From NCBI GenBank assembly GCA_017452265.1, contig JAFTMS010000019.1, forward strand, positions 62,001 to 126,000: a stretch of 64,000 nt of DNA, in the 5' to 3' direction. Below, in pieces: positions 17,676 through 26,104 of the stretch (its first letter is position 1; each line of letters begins with the position of its first letter). A program made the translations under genes and the position numbers. The notes under the pieces were generated by a model. That model did not search any database and was not told where the DNA came from. It saw only the letters and a list, made by a program, of their open reading frames with translations. Source of the stretch: Bacteroidales bacterium (GTDB lineage Bacteria; Bacteroidota; Bacteroidia; Bacteroidales; UBA932).

Positions 17676-17707
17676 CGTCATTGCAAGAGCTGTGACAATG
17701 TCAATCT
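17676..17707 (+). repeat. dispersed intergenic repeat, decayed copy (family A)
   Basis: CGTCATTGCAAGAGC then TGTGACAATGTCAATCTC keeps the start and end of the family A element (CGTCATTGCGAGGAGC ... GTGGCAATCTC) with substitutions. It fills the gap between two convergent genes and ends where the Omp28 stop codon begins. Confidence 0.5.
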
Positions 17708-18889
17708 CTACCTGTATTCGTAAGGCGTCTGACCGTTGACCGGGCAGTCGATCACGTTGTTCACGTAATAATACTGATTACCCTTCTTATCCTCACCGAC
17801 TGTGCTCACAAAGACTGCAAGGTGGAGATTGTCCTCGTTGAATGGGCTCCAAGCGACACCTCCGCTCACTTCTCCATTCCTCGAGCCCTCAGCCCAGATT
17901 TCGTCCATCATCCACACGAACATATAGTCAGCTGTATCACCGGACTTGAGGTTTCCGAGAGAATGTCCGTAATACTTGTCGCCGTTAGAATAATACTGAG
18001 AGTCGATATAACGTACGACACCGTCATGAGTATCCATCCATTCCTCGGCCAGTCCTCCGAGCTGTTTGCCATATATTCCATCTTCGAGAAGGAAAGCACC
18101 TACACGGTAGGCACCTTCCTGAGCCGCCTTCACAGTGACCTTAGCAACAAGCTGTCCGTTCTCATAGCACGAATTCACGGCTATGCCTGCCGCAGCATCT
18201 TCCTTGGCATCATAGAGCTGTCCTACAAGCGAATTGAATGAAGAAGCTCCCAAAGTATAGTTCGAGAATGTGCTGTACATATCCAGATTTACTGTCGGAT
18301 AACCTGTGATGGCACAGAACTCATCAAAACCGGTCTGAATATAGCATGGATCCGCCACATTATTGACAAGTCCTGAGTGGCACTCAACAGCCACGACCTT
18401 ATCTGAAATGGATTCCATCGCGTCGTGAAGCACCAGCTTCATGTTCGGACATGCCGTACATCCGACAGTCGTAAACTCTGAAAGCAGCACCCTCACCTTG
18501 AAGTCTGTGCTTGACGGCTTAGGGTCGGCCGGCGTCTCAGGGATCTCAGTAGATATGGCCTTGATAGTGATCGTCTCAGAATTATAGGTGCCATAATTTG
18601 CCCATATCTGATATTCTCCCACCTCATCTGCCGCAAACTTGAAATCCGGAATGCTGATGACCTTGTTCTTTCCGTCAAAGAAGGTCACGCCTTCGGTAAC
18701 GACCTCATCATCAAGCTTTACCGTAATATTTGCATAATCCCCACCGAAAGTCTGTATCAGGTTCTTGTCGCTGGTGACCGTAAGCGTCCTGCTGCCTGTC
18801 GATCCGCCTTCCTCACCGCCCTGTCCTTGGCATGATGCAAGCATCACCGCTGCCATGAGCAGTGATGCATATTTGATAAATCCTTTCAT
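17708..18889 (-). CDS. Omp28-like lipoprotein with CxxC (fourth copy)
   Basis: 393 aa. Lipobox MLASC with lipid Cys20, then a Gly/Glu linker (QGQGGEEGGSTGS). Ig-like domain at about 36-112 (LTVTSDKNLIQTFGGDYANI ... GEYQIWANYGTY), a Pro-rich hinge, then the Omp28 thioredoxin-like domain: VRVLLSEFTTVGCTACPNMK, CTAC at 144-147, and VVAVECHSGLV. Same architecture as the three tandem copies at 9.3-12.7 kb but in a separate two-gene operon behind the 884-aa lipoprotein, whose stop its start overlaps by one base (TAATG). The function of the family is not established; thiol chemistry is inferred from the motif. Confidence 0.85.
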   Translation of the reverse strand: MKGFIKYASLLMAAVMLASCQGQGGEEGGSTGSRTLTVTSDKNLIQTFGGDYANITVKLDDEVVTEGVTFFDGKNKVISIPDFKFAADEVGEYQIWANYGTYNSETITIKAISTEIPETPADPKPSSTDFKVRVLLSEFTTVGCTACPNMKLVLHDAMESISDKVVAVECHSGLVNNVADPCYIQTGFDEFCAITGYPTVNLDMYSTFSNYTLGASSFNSLVGQLYDAKEDAAAGIAVNSCYENGQLVAKVTVKAAQEGAYRVGAFLLEDGIYGKQLGGLAEEWMDTHDGVVRYIDSQYYSNGDKYYGHSLGNLKSGDTADYMFVWMMDEIWAEGSRNGEVSGGVAWSPFNEDNLHLAVFVSTVGEDKKGNQYYYVNNVIDCPVNGQTPYEYR

Positions 18890-21543
18890 TATTCTACGTT
18901 AAAATATTTAAGAATCTTAGCAGATGTCCTATCTACCATCTCCTTTGTGACCACGTTAGGAGTCTCATCCTCCACATAGCTGTGCGCCGGCTGCGGCTCA
19001 AGCTTGGTCATGGACTTGTAGATGCGCGCCTTAGGGAGCTCCGTAACGGCAGAACCGTCGATATTCATAAGGCGTACGCTCGCAGTCTCCGGCATCACTT
19101 CCGGCTGCTCCTCCTCAACCTCGGTCCATCCTCTTGTAAGCACGAGCTCCGAAATCACGGTAGCCACGATCTCATACTCTCCCGTCGAGCTCACCGACAC
19201 ACCGTTCATATAATATGAATAGCTGTTTGTGCCATCTGTAAGGACAATCGGCTTGACTGTAATTGTATTGCGGTCTGATGAAATCTCTACAGGGAATCCA
19301 GGGTAGTCTTCATTCGAATCCACGAAAGCAGTTCCTTCGCCCACAGCTCCTATATAATAGGTATAGCCCGGCCAGTTGTGCATAGGAGGGAGATACATCG
19401 AATCGAAAGGCACAATCACGCTGCCGTCCTCACGGATCTCAAGGAACCACTTCGGTCCGAAATCGTAGATGAGCTGAGGCACATCGACAGAACTGTAGTC
19501 TTGGGCAGTGAAGAGCTCGTAAGGAGTCCTGTATGTCATACGTCCCGGATTCGAGTAATAGTCGAAATCAACGAATCCGTTGCAGAGCAGCATATTGCGA
19601 CCCTTGAGACGGTATTCGGTGAACAGTTCGGTAAGTTCTCCAAGCTCTTCAAACATACCGTCGACGTCTGCCCTTGTCTTATTAGGATAGAGGCTGTACA
19701 CAGAAGGATCAAGAGCATCAGGAAGTGCCGGAGCACTCTGCGAAATCGTCACCTTCGACTTGTAAGGAAGGTTGTATTCGACTACGCTGTCATCCTCAAG
19801 CTTCTCCTTTGCAACTACTGTCGCAGAAAGAGTCCAGTCACCTTCAAGCTCCTCGAAGAGAGGCGAACTTACCTGTGCGACAGGGTCTGCAAGAGGTGCA
19901 TGATAATCCGCCCAGCCCTTCGCCAGCTTTGAGACGGTAGGGTCCGGATCCACGACATTGAAGTTGAATTCATCGTTGCATCCGTAAGCGGCGAAACGGG
20001 TCACCTCACCATCAAGTGTAGGGAAGGAAACGGTAAGGCCTTCCTCCGAATTGATTGCATTGAGTTCGTCCGATGTAAAGGTATAGTTGCCTTTGAGGAT
20101 GTCCTCATATGTGTATTTCGCATTGAACATGAGTTCGAACTCCCTTGCGTAGTTGCAGGCCCAGTATGCGCCGGCAATCGGCTGTATGTTGCCGTCTGAA
20201 TCGACACCCGCCTTGATGTTGAACGAAGCCTCATACGGATTTGTCTCAGGAAGCGCGGTCACCTCGATTACAGGTGCCACCTTCGTCCTCGGCTTCGCCT
20301 GGAATGTCTTGTGGATGAAGTTCTGCGTCGTGCCGGCATCGTCTCCCATCACCGTGCAGAGGACATGATATGTATCTCCTCCGATAAGGGCTCCGTCATT
20401 GAAGCTTGCCGCAGCATTGATGGTTACATCTTCCGTATCCGGATATACGCCCCATTCATAGAATGCGATATAAGACGTCAGGAACCACTGCCACCATTCC
20501 TCATGGCCATCAAGATAGGTCGAAAGAACCTGATTGTATGTGTTATTGTCGAGGACAATGTAGAAATATCTTGAAACGCCCTCACCGACCTTGAAATATA
20601 CCATTGCGTCAGTCACCGTGATTTCATCCTCCGGTATTTCCACTTCAACCGTAGCATCGCAAAGTACAGGTTCCTCGGAAAAGAAGGTTATCTTCTGGAA
20701 CGCTCCAGTCCAGCCGTCATCCCAGTTGAAGAGAGGAATCGAATATGAATTCCGCTCAGGAGCATGGAAGCCCATGATGGCAGCGTATTCTTCCGGTGTG
20801 CCCCAGCGGCATTCTCCCGCGAGGAAAATAGTAGGCTCGCCCGGCGCAATCGGATCGTGGATATCGATCTGCTGGCCGTCTGAATCAAGAACCGGCGTTC
20901 CGTTCTCATCGAGCTCAATGACATTTCTGTCGTCTACAACGATGGTAGAGTCGTTCTTCACATAGTTTCCGTACGGATTTCCGTTTGCCACCACAGCATT
21001 GAGGTCCACACCGAACTCATCACCCTTCGAGCTCTTGAGCAGGTTGTACCATGCAAGGCTTGTGGAACCGTATCTGATGACGTTGCCATTCTTCTTGGTG
21101 GACTCAGGTACAGTGATATGTACCTTGTAGCCTGAAGGATATGTATCCACAAGGGTCACGAGGTCAGTGAAGCCATACTTCTCCGACGTGAACTCAAGGG
21201 TAATCTTCTCAGAGAAGTTGGATTCGTCAAGCTTAGCGACGGCATAAAGATAATAATGCGTGTCCTGCTCGATGCCTGTGTCGATTCTGAGCACTTGTGC
21301 AGGGCTTAGGTTGACCACTGTACCTGTCGCGAAAAGAACTGCAGGAGTAACAAGCTGACGCTCTGAGGAAACAACATATGCAACCTCCAGATTTGACGGC
21401 GCAGTCACGAAAATGTCGACGTAATCCGCACCTATCTTCTTGACGGAAAGGGCGAAATCGCCGTGACCTTCCTTCACACATCCCGAAAGCGCCATGACGG
21501 CAACAGAGAGGCAGAGGAAGATTCTGTTAAACATGTTTTTCAT
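18889..21543 (-). CDS. large modular surface lipoprotein
   Basis: 884 aa. Signal MKNMFNRIFLCLSVAVMAL with lipobox LSGC (lipid Cys22) and then VKEGHGDF. The mature protein reads as successive beta-sandwich (Fn3/Ig-like) modules: FALSVKKIGADYVDIFVTAP ... DTHYYLYAVAKLDE, and later VIEVTALPETNPYEASFNIK. The second half has a WTLSATVVAKE-type beta-rich region. I see no catalytic motif. It has a strong promoter (21609-21638) and is followed with a 1-base overlap by an Omp28-like gene, mirroring the lipoprotein-Omp28 association of the first cluster. This suggests a working partnership. Function unknown. Confidence 0.8.
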   Translation of the reverse strand: MKNMFNRIFLCLSVAVMALSGCVKEGHGDFALSVKKIGADYVDIFVTAPSNLEVAYVVSSERQLVTPAVLFATGTVVNLSPAQVLRIDTGIEQDTHYYLYAVAKLDESNFSEKITLEFTSEKYGFTDLVTLVDTYPSGYKVHITVPESTKKNGNVIRYGSTSLAWYNLLKSSKGDEFGVDLNAVVANGNPYGNYVKNDSTIVVDDRNVIELDENGTPVLDSDGQQIDIHDPIAPGEPTIFLAGECRWGTPEEYAAIMGFHAPERNSYSIPLFNWDDGWTGAFQKITFFSEEPVLCDATVEVEIPEDEITVTDAMVYFKVGEGVSRYFYIVLDNNTYNQVLSTYLDGHEEWWQWFLTSYIAFYEWGVYPDTEDVTINAAASFNDGALIGGDTYHVLCTVMGDDAGTTQNFIHKTFQAKPRTKVAPVIEVTALPETNPYEASFNIKAGVDSDGNIQPIAGAYWACNYAREFELMFNAKYTYEDILKGNYTFTSDELNAINSEEGLTVSFPTLDGEVTRFAAYGCNDEFNFNVVDPDPTVSKLAKGWADYHAPLADPVAQVSSPLFEELEGDWTLSATVVAKEKLEDDSVVEYNLPYKSKVTISQSAPALPDALDPSVYSLYPNKTRADVDGMFEELGELTELFTEYRLKGRNMLLCNGFVDFDYYSNPGRMTYRTPYELFTAQDYSSVDVPQLIYDFGPKWFLEIREDGSVIVPFDSMYLPPMHNWPGYTYYIGAVGEGTAFVDSNEDYPGFPVEISSDRNTITVKPIVLTDGTNSYSYYMNGVSVSSTGEYEIVATVISELVLTRGWTEVEEEQPEVMPETASVRLMNIDGSAVTELPKARIYKSMTKLEPQPAHSYVEDETPNVVTKEMVDRTSAKILKYFNVE

Positions 21544-21608
21544 TTAATTGTTCTTGTATTAATAGTTATAAATATTGTCAAACGCTGACTCCAAAGCATA
21601 GTCGGGCG

Positions 21609-21638
21609 CAAAGATAAACTTTTTTTGCAAGTTTACAA
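21609..21638 (-). promoter_or_regulatory. promoter of the 884-aa lipoprotein-Omp28 operon
   Basis: Minus strand TTG (21638-21636), 19 bases, TATCTTTG (21616-21609): a full Bacteroidota promoter match, 66 bases before the start codon. It is back to back with the purB promoter. Confidence 0.72.
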
Positions 21639-21656
21639 TCAAACGTTACATGAAGA

Positions 21657-21686
21657 TTGCCCTTTCCCTCTTTTTTGCTATCTTTG
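21657..21686 (+). promoter_or_regulatory. promoter of purB
   Basis: TTG (21657-21659), 19 bases, TATCTTTG (21679-21686). Full match to the Bacteroidota consensus, 25 bases upstream of the purB ATG. Its -33 box is 18 bases from that of the divergent lipoprotein promoter. Confidence 0.72.
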
Positions 21687-21711
21687 CACCTCATTAATCA
21701 ACTTCAGGATA

Positions 21712-23052
21712 ATGGAAAACAATTCACTTTTGGCGGTTTCGCCTGTTGACGGACGTTATTCACGTCAGACAGAACCTCTTAGGGAGTATTTCAGCGAATA
21801 TGCACTCATCAGATACCGTGTACGCGTGGAAATCGAGTATTTCATCGCACTCTGCAGGATCCCTCTGCCTCAGCTTGCGGATTTCGACAGTTCGAAATTC
21901 GAGGCTCTCAGGGACATCTACAGGAACATGACTCCGGAGGATGCCGCGAAGGTGAAGGGCATCGAGAAGGTGACCAACCACGACGTGAAGGCCGTGGAGT
22001 ACTTCATCAAGGACCGCTTCAAGGAGATGGACATAATGAAGTGGGGCGAGTTCGTGCATTTCGGCCTCACGTCGCAGGACATCAACAACACATCGGTGCC
22101 GCTTTCATTCAAGGAGGCCGTCGAGGAGTGCTATATGCCGCTCCTTCAGGAGGTGCTTTCCATAATCAAAGGCATGGCTTCGGAATGGAAGGACATCCCT
22201 ATGCTTGCAAAAACTCACGGCCAGCCGGCGTCTCCGACTCGTGTGGGCAAGGAGTTCTACGTGTTCGCCGTCCGTCTTGAGGAGCAGATCAGGCAGTTCT
22301 CGCAGCTGACATATCCTGCGAAGTTCGGCGGTGCGACAGGAAACATGAATGCGCACAAGGTGGCATATCCCGGCATCGACTGGATTGCCTTCGGCAACGA
22401 TTTCGTGGCTTCGCTCGGTCTCAAGAGGTCTTTCCCGACCACGCAGATCGAGCATTACGACAATCTCGCTTCGCTCTTCGACTGCCTTCGCCGCATCAAT
22501 ACCATACTCATAGACTTCTCGCGCGACATATGGACGTATATTTCAATGGAATATTTCCGTCAGAAGGTGAAGGCCGGCGAGGTGGGTTCTTCGGCGATGC
22601 CGCATAAGGTGAACCCTATCGACTTCGAGAATGCCGAAGGCAATTTCGGTATTGCGGATGCCCTGTACACGCATCTTTCCATGAAGCTTCCGATTTCACG
22701 TCTGCAGCGTGACCTGACGGATTCGACCGTACTCAGGAACATCGGCATGCCGCTTGCGCACTCGATGATTTCACTCAATTCCCTGAAGAAGGGCCTTGGA
22801 AAGCTGATTCTGAACGAGGAGGCCATACGGGCGGATCTTGAAAGGAACTGGGCCGTGGTGGCAGAAGCGATACAGACAATCCTGCGCCGCGAGAACTATC
22901 CTAATCCGTACGAGACACTCAAGGCGCTGACACGCACGGGAGCGGGAATCAACCATGAAGTGATTGCAGACTTCATAGAGACGCTGGAAGTGGGAGAATC
23001 CGTAAAGGAGGAACTCAGAGCCATCACCCCGTGGACCTATACCGGTTTCTAA
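21712..23052 (+). CDS. purB: adenylosuccinate lyase
   Basis: 446 aa from the ATG at 21712 (MENNSLLAVSPVDGRYSRQ). It cleaves SAICAR and adenylosuccinate in purine synthesis. Family marks: SPVDGRY at the N-terminus, VKAVEYFIKDRF, HFGLTSQDINNTS, KTHGQPASPT, NMNAHKVAYP, and the fumarase/lyase signature SSAMPHKVNPIDFENAEGN with the catalytic Ser loop. Length agrees with the long E. coli-type PurB. An upstream in-frame ATG adds 29 residues that lie over the promoter, so it is rejected. Single gene, followed by a perfect hairpin repeat and a convergent gene. Confidence 0.97.
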   Translation: MENNSLLAVSPVDGRYSRQTEPLREYFSEYALIRYRVRVEIEYFIALCRIPLPQLADFDSSKFEALRDIYRNMTPEDAAKVKGIEKVTNHDVKAVEYFIKDRFKEMDIMKWGEFVHFGLTSQDINNTSVPLSFKEAVEECYMPLLQEVLSIIKGMASEWKDIPMLAKTHGQPASPTRVGKEFYVFAVRLEEQIRQFSQLTYPAKFGGATGNMNAHKVAYPGIDWIAFGNDFVASLGLKRSFPTTQIEHYDNLASLFDCLRRINTILIDFSRDIWTYISMEYFRQKVKAGEVGSSAMPHKVNPIDFENAEGNFGIADALYTHLSMKLPISRLQRDLTDSTVLRNIGMPLAHSMISLNSLKKGLGKLILNEEAIRADLERNWAVVAEAIQTILRRENYPNPYETLKALTRTGAGINHEVIADFIETLEVGESVKEELRAITPWTYTGF

Positions 23053-23063
23053 AGACAGATTCT

Positions 23064-23107
23064 CACGTCGCTTCGCTCCACGTCATTGCGAGGAGCGAAG
23101 CGACGTG
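23064..23107. repeat. intact family A repeat forming a 16-bp hairpin
   Basis: CACGTCGCTTCGCTCC (23064-23079) pairs perfectly with GGAGCGAAGCGACGTG (23092-23107) around a 12-base loop containing CGTCATTGCG. It sits between the convergent purB and FtsB-like genes, where it can act as a two-way terminator. It is the best preserved copy of the family in this window. Confidence 0.7.
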
Positions 23108-23113
23108 GCAAAC

Positions 23114-23419
23114 TCATTCCTCTATTATATAGACATCATCGCCAGGCTCAGCAAAATTGAACTGCTCCCTGGCGAATTTTTCAAGCGTATCCTTGTCATG
23201 CTTCAGGAGTTCTATGCGCCTGTCCATCTCGGCATTCTGCCTCTCATAGTCCTCCATAAGCTTTTCCTGACGCGCAATCTCACGTCCGGCCTTTATCCAA
23301 TGTATGAACGTATTGCCCGGGCCCACAAGCCAAAGTATCAGAAAGAGGGCAGTGCTTCCTGCCACAAACCACGCGAACTTGCGATGTTCGCCCTTGAATA
23401 TGTCTTTAATGCGTCCCAA
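23114..23419 (-). CDS. FtsB/DivIC-like septum formation initiator protein
   Basis: 101 aa. One membrane helix near the N-terminus (FAWFVAGSTALFLILWLVG, about 15-33), then a periplasmic coiled coil (REIARQEKLMEDYERQNAEM ... ELLKHDKDTLEKFAREQF), then the short conserved end NFAEPGDDVYIIEE. This layout is that of FtsB/DivIC, which forms a complex with FtsL and FtsQ at the division site. The start appears to be TTG (23419): the frame closes with a stop 18 bases upstream and has no ATG before residue 55. Single gene, convergent with purB. Family call is good. Confidence 0.85.
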   Translation of the reverse strand: MGRIKDIFKGEHRKFAWFVAGSTALFLILWLVGPGNTFIHWIKAGREIARQEKLMEDYERQNAEMDRRIELLKHDKDTLEKFAREQFNFAEPGDDVYIIEE

Positions 23420-23551
23420 AACCGTAAAGTTTATTTAAGTGAATGAAAAGTTCTGACCGTCTTTATAGCAAGTGTCGACAAAAATAACTATTTTTGGAAG
23501 ATTTTTAACAACAACACCGACAATTATTGACCAATCATAAATCTTTTAATC

Positions 23552-24487
23552 ATGAAACCTACACTTTTGGTACTTGCTGCCGGCATGGGCAGCCGTTATG
23601 GCGGACTCAAGCAGATGGACGGCCTCGGCCCCAACGGAGAAACAATCATCGACTATTCAATCTATGACGCCGTGCAGGCCGGCTTCGGCAAAGTCGTATA
23701 CATCGTACGCGAATATTTCAAGGAGCAGATGGAGCAGGTGGTGAAGGAGAAGTACAGCAACGTGAAATGCGTTGACGGCGAGCCGCTTGAATTCCAGTTC
23801 GTGACTCAGGAGCTCGATAAGATTCCGTCACAGTTCAGCCTGAACCCGGAGCGTCAGAAGCCTTGGGGTACGGCTCATGCGGTACTCATGGGAAAGGGCG
23901 TCGTGAAGGAGCCTTTCGCTGTGATCAACGGCGACGACTACTATGGGAAGGAGTCTTTCAGAATCCTCGGAGACTGGCTCAGGGCACATGAGAACAGCAA
24001 GGGAGAATATGCCCTCGTAGGCTTCGAGCTCGACAACACGCTTTCAGAGAGCGGCGGAGTATCACGCGGAATCGGAACTGCCGACGAGACGGGATTCCTC
24101 ACAGATGTGGTCGAGCATCACAAGATTGCGATGAACGAAGACGGCAAGATATATGGTGAGAACAATGTCACCGGCGAGACTGTGGAGCTTGCACCTAAGG
24201 CTCTCTGCTCTATGAACATGTGGGGCTTCACACCTGACTATTTCGAGAAGAGCGAAGAAATCTTCACGAAGTTCCTCGAGCAGAATGCGAACGAGCTGAA
24301 GGCCGAGTTCTACATCCCGTATGCAATCGACTGCATCATCAAGGAAGGCGCGGGAAAATGCGAGCTGCTCTCCACTCCGTCCCGTTGGTTCGGTGTGACA
24401 TTCAAGGAGGACAGACCGGGTGTCGTGGCGAAGTTCCAGGAGTTCGCGGATCAGGGCGTCTACCCTACACCATTGTATAAAAAATAG
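23552..24487 (+). CDS. sugar-phosphate nucleotidyltransferase family protein
   Basis: 311 aa. It begins LLVLAAGMGSRYGGLKQMDGLGPNGETIIDYSI, the GxGxRxGGxKQ signature of nucleotidyltransferases that make NDP-sugars. VINGDDYYG carries the metal-binding Asp pair, and PWGTAHAVLMGK is the usual nucleotide contact. The exact sugar is unclear: it is not a standard RmlA or GalU, and the long middle insert (DVVEHHKIAMNEDGKIYGEN) is typical of a Bacteroidota family annotated only as nucleotidyltransferase. TATTTTTG at 23489-23496 is a possible -7 element. Monocistronic; followed by a family A repeat. Confidence 0.88.
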   Translation: MKPTLLVLAAGMGSRYGGLKQMDGLGPNGETIIDYSIYDAVQAGFGKVVYIVREYFKEQMEQVVKEKYSNVKCVDGEPLEFQFVTQELDKIPSQFSLNPERQKPWGTAHAVLMGKGVVKEPFAVINGDDYYGKESFRILGDWLRAHENSKGEYALVGFELDNTLSESGGVSRGIGTADETGFLTDVVEHHKIAMNEDGKIYGENNVTGETVELAPKALCSMNMWGFTPDYFEKSEEIFTKFLEQNANELKAEFYIPYAIDCIIKEGAGKCELLSTPSRWFGVTFKEDRPGVVAKFQEFADQGVYPTPLYKK

Positions 24488-24549
24488 ATTCCCACACTTC
24501 GTTCGGAATGACGTAAGTACGTCATTCTGAGCTAAAGCGAGAGAATCTC
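24486..24549. repeat. imperfect palindromic repeat (related to family A)
   Basis: AGATTCCCACACTTCG then TTCGGAATGACGTA is followed by TACGTCATTCTGAGC then TAAAGCGAGAGAATCTCA. The two halves are imperfect inverted copies centred near 24516. It has the same outer and inner motifs (GATTC ... GAATGACG) as the block at 57133-57154. Confidence 0.55.
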
Positions 24550-24562
24550 ACATAATACCAAT

Positions 24563-25501
24563 ATGGCATTTTTCAAGAGACACACGGGAAGAGGTTCATA
24601 CGACCTCTTCTCTAATTACAGCCACTACCTGCCGGGGTTCGGCGGCATGATGATGCTTCTGCTGATGTTCATGATTGGTTCTATGCTAGGCAGTCTGATT
24701 ATATATTTCCTCGGATTCATGTATACCCCAGAAGATTTGGCCACGTATGGAACAATCATCACATATCCTGTCATGTTCATCCCGCCGCTGCTCTATGCTT
24801 CCGTCATGAGCCGCAGCAATGAGTATTCCAGAACGGGATATGCACTGGACAGCAATCACTTCGGAAGTTTCGGCGGCTTCAGCATGGCACTGGCCGTTTC
24901 CGTTGCAACCATTGCGACCGCCTTTGTGGTCGAGCCTATAGGCCTTCTGCTTCCGGACATGCCGGAATGGTTTGAACAGGTGATGGAGCAGATGCTGGAC
25001 GGCAAGCTTTGGGTGTCGCTGCTGTGCGTGTCCGTATTTGCACCGCTCTTTGAGGAATGGCTCTGCCGCGGTCTGGTGCTGCGCGGCCTGCTCGCACACA
25101 TGAAGCCGGCAGCCGCCATCGCAGTTTCAGCCGCATTCTTTGCCGTCCTGCACATGAATCCATGGCAGGCGATTCCGGCTTTCCTGCTCGGAATGCTCTT
25201 CGGATATGTATATTACAAGACAGGTTCGCTCAAGCTCACGATGCTGATGCACTGTGTCAACAACACGTTCTCGATACTCATGAGCCGTATTCCTGCGCTT
25301 GAAGAGGCAGACACTTTCATGGATGTCATGAGTCCGTGGGCATATGCGTGCCTGTTCGCTTCATGCATGTTATTCCTTGCAGCCGCCCTCTTCACGCTGA
25401 AGGCTGTGCCGATGCCCGCTTCAGAAGCCGCAGAAGCTTCAACCGATGTCCTTAGACGACCAGACATGGGCAACTGCGACAAAATCCCGCCTATCATGTA
25501 A
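24563..25501 (+). CDS. CPBP family intramembrane metalloprotease
   Basis: 312 aa with about eight membrane helices. The CPBP (Abi/Rce1-like) motifs are present: APLFEEWLCRGLVLRGL with EE at 164-165 and Arg169, AFFAVLHMNPWQ with a His near 197, and LKLTMLMHCVNNTFSI with the last His. These residues form the metal site of Rce1-type proteases. The N-terminus GFGGMMMLLLMFMIGSMLG and the topology fit the Bacteroidota branch. Bacterial members act in protein maturation or bacteriocin immunity; the substrate cannot be predicted. The gene stands alone between two repeats. Confidence 0.88.
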   Translation: MAFFKRHTGRGSYDLFSNYSHYLPGFGGMMMLLLMFMIGSMLGSLIIYFLGFMYTPEDLATYGTIITYPVMFIPPLLYASVMSRSNEYSRTGYALDSNHFGSFGGFSMALAVSVATIATAFVVEPIGLLLPDMPEWFEQVMEQMLDGKLWVSLLCVSVFAPLFEEWLCRGLVLRGLLAHMKPAAAIAVSAAFFAVLHMNPWQAIPAFLLGMLFGYVYYKTGSLKLTMLMHCVNNTFSILMSRIPALEEADTFMDVMSPWAYACLFASCMLFLAAALFTLKAVPMPASEAAEASTDVLRRPDMGNCDKIPPIM

Positions 25502-25533
25502 AACACAAACACTTGCAAATCACCACTTTACGG

Positions 25534-25602
25534 AAACTGCGTGCTCCCCTTTGGCGGCACGCAGTTTCTGTAAAACACTGATAGACAACGGGATACATTT
25601 TA
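25534..25602. repeat. dispersed hairpin repeat, copy 2 of 2 (family B)
   Basis: AAACTGCGTGC (25534-25544) and GCACGCAGTTT (25557-25567) form a perfect 11-bp stem with a 12-base loop. The following CTGTAAAACACTGATAGACA and GGGATACATTTTATACATC align with the flank of copy 1 at 3676-3720. It lies between convergent genes (CPBP and yccF) and could also terminate both. Confidence 0.65.
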
Positions 25603-25610
25603 TACATCTA

Positions 25611-25982
25611 TTACTGTCCGACCTTCTTGCCGAACGGAATCAGGGCAAGGAGGGCCATCTTGAAGTGCTGGATGCCGAACGGGATTCCCACAATCGTGAT
25701 GCAGCAGAAAAGGCCGAACGTCATATGAATCGAGGCGATTTCTATTCCGCCGACCAGTATCCAGATCACATTCATCAGTATGGAGAGGCAGCCGCCGTCG
25801 TTATCGCCCGGCTGGATGTCTCTTCCAAACGGCCACAGGGCAAACTGTGCCATCTTCATGAGCTGGATGCCGAAAGGGATGCCAACAATCGTGATGCAGA
25901 ATACAAGGCCTACGATGAAGTAGTAGAGGCTGACCAGAAGGCCGCCCAGAATAAGCCATAATAAATTTCCTAAAAATCTCAT
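25611..25982 (-). CDS. yccF: YccF-family inner membrane protein
   Basis: 123 aa, nearly all membrane. It consists of two internal copies of the YccF module: LVFCITIVGIPFGIQLMKMAQFAL WPFG and LFCCITIVGIPFGIQHFKMALLAL IPFG, each preceded by two hydrophobic helices. This duplication and the repeated CITIVGIPFGIQ are diagnostic of the family. The function is unknown in any organism, although it resembles inner membrane components of uncharacterised type. Monocistronic. Confidence 0.9.
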   Translation of the reverse strand: MRFLGNLLWLILGGLLVSLYYFIVGLVFCITIVGIPFGIQLMKMAQFALWPFGRDIQPGDNDGGCLSILMNVIWILVGGIEIASIHMTFGLFCCITIVGIPFGIQHFKMALLALIPFGKKVGQ

Positions 25983-26003
25983 ATCTACAAGTTTTAATGT
26001 TTT

Positions 26004-26062
26004 CAGATCCTCACATCGCTCCGCTCCTCAGGATGACGTGCGGGTACGTCATTCCGGATAAT
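26004..26062. repeat. repeat related to family A, imperfect palindrome
   Basis: AGATCCTCACATCGCTCCGC, then TCCTCAGGATGACGTG, then GTACGTCATTCCGGATAATG. Contains the CGCTCCGCTCC and GATGACGTG elements of the family and abuts the better conserved copy at 26070-26104. Confidence 0.5.
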
Positions 26063-26069
26063 GATGATA

Positions 26070-26104
26070 CGTCATTGCGAGGAACGAAGTGACGTGGCAA
26101 TCTT
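26070..26104 (+). repeat. family A repeat overlapping the end of the MurU-like gene
   Basis: CGTCATTGCGAGGAACGAAG then TGACGTGGCAATCTTC: close to the intact copy at 23081-23110. Read on the minus strand it supplies the last codons of the nucleotidyltransferase gene (KIATSLRSSQ and stop at 26072). Confidence 0.7.

Noticed and set aside
23105-23446. 113-aa plus-strand frame
   Set aside because: Shadow of the FtsB-like gene on the opposite strand.
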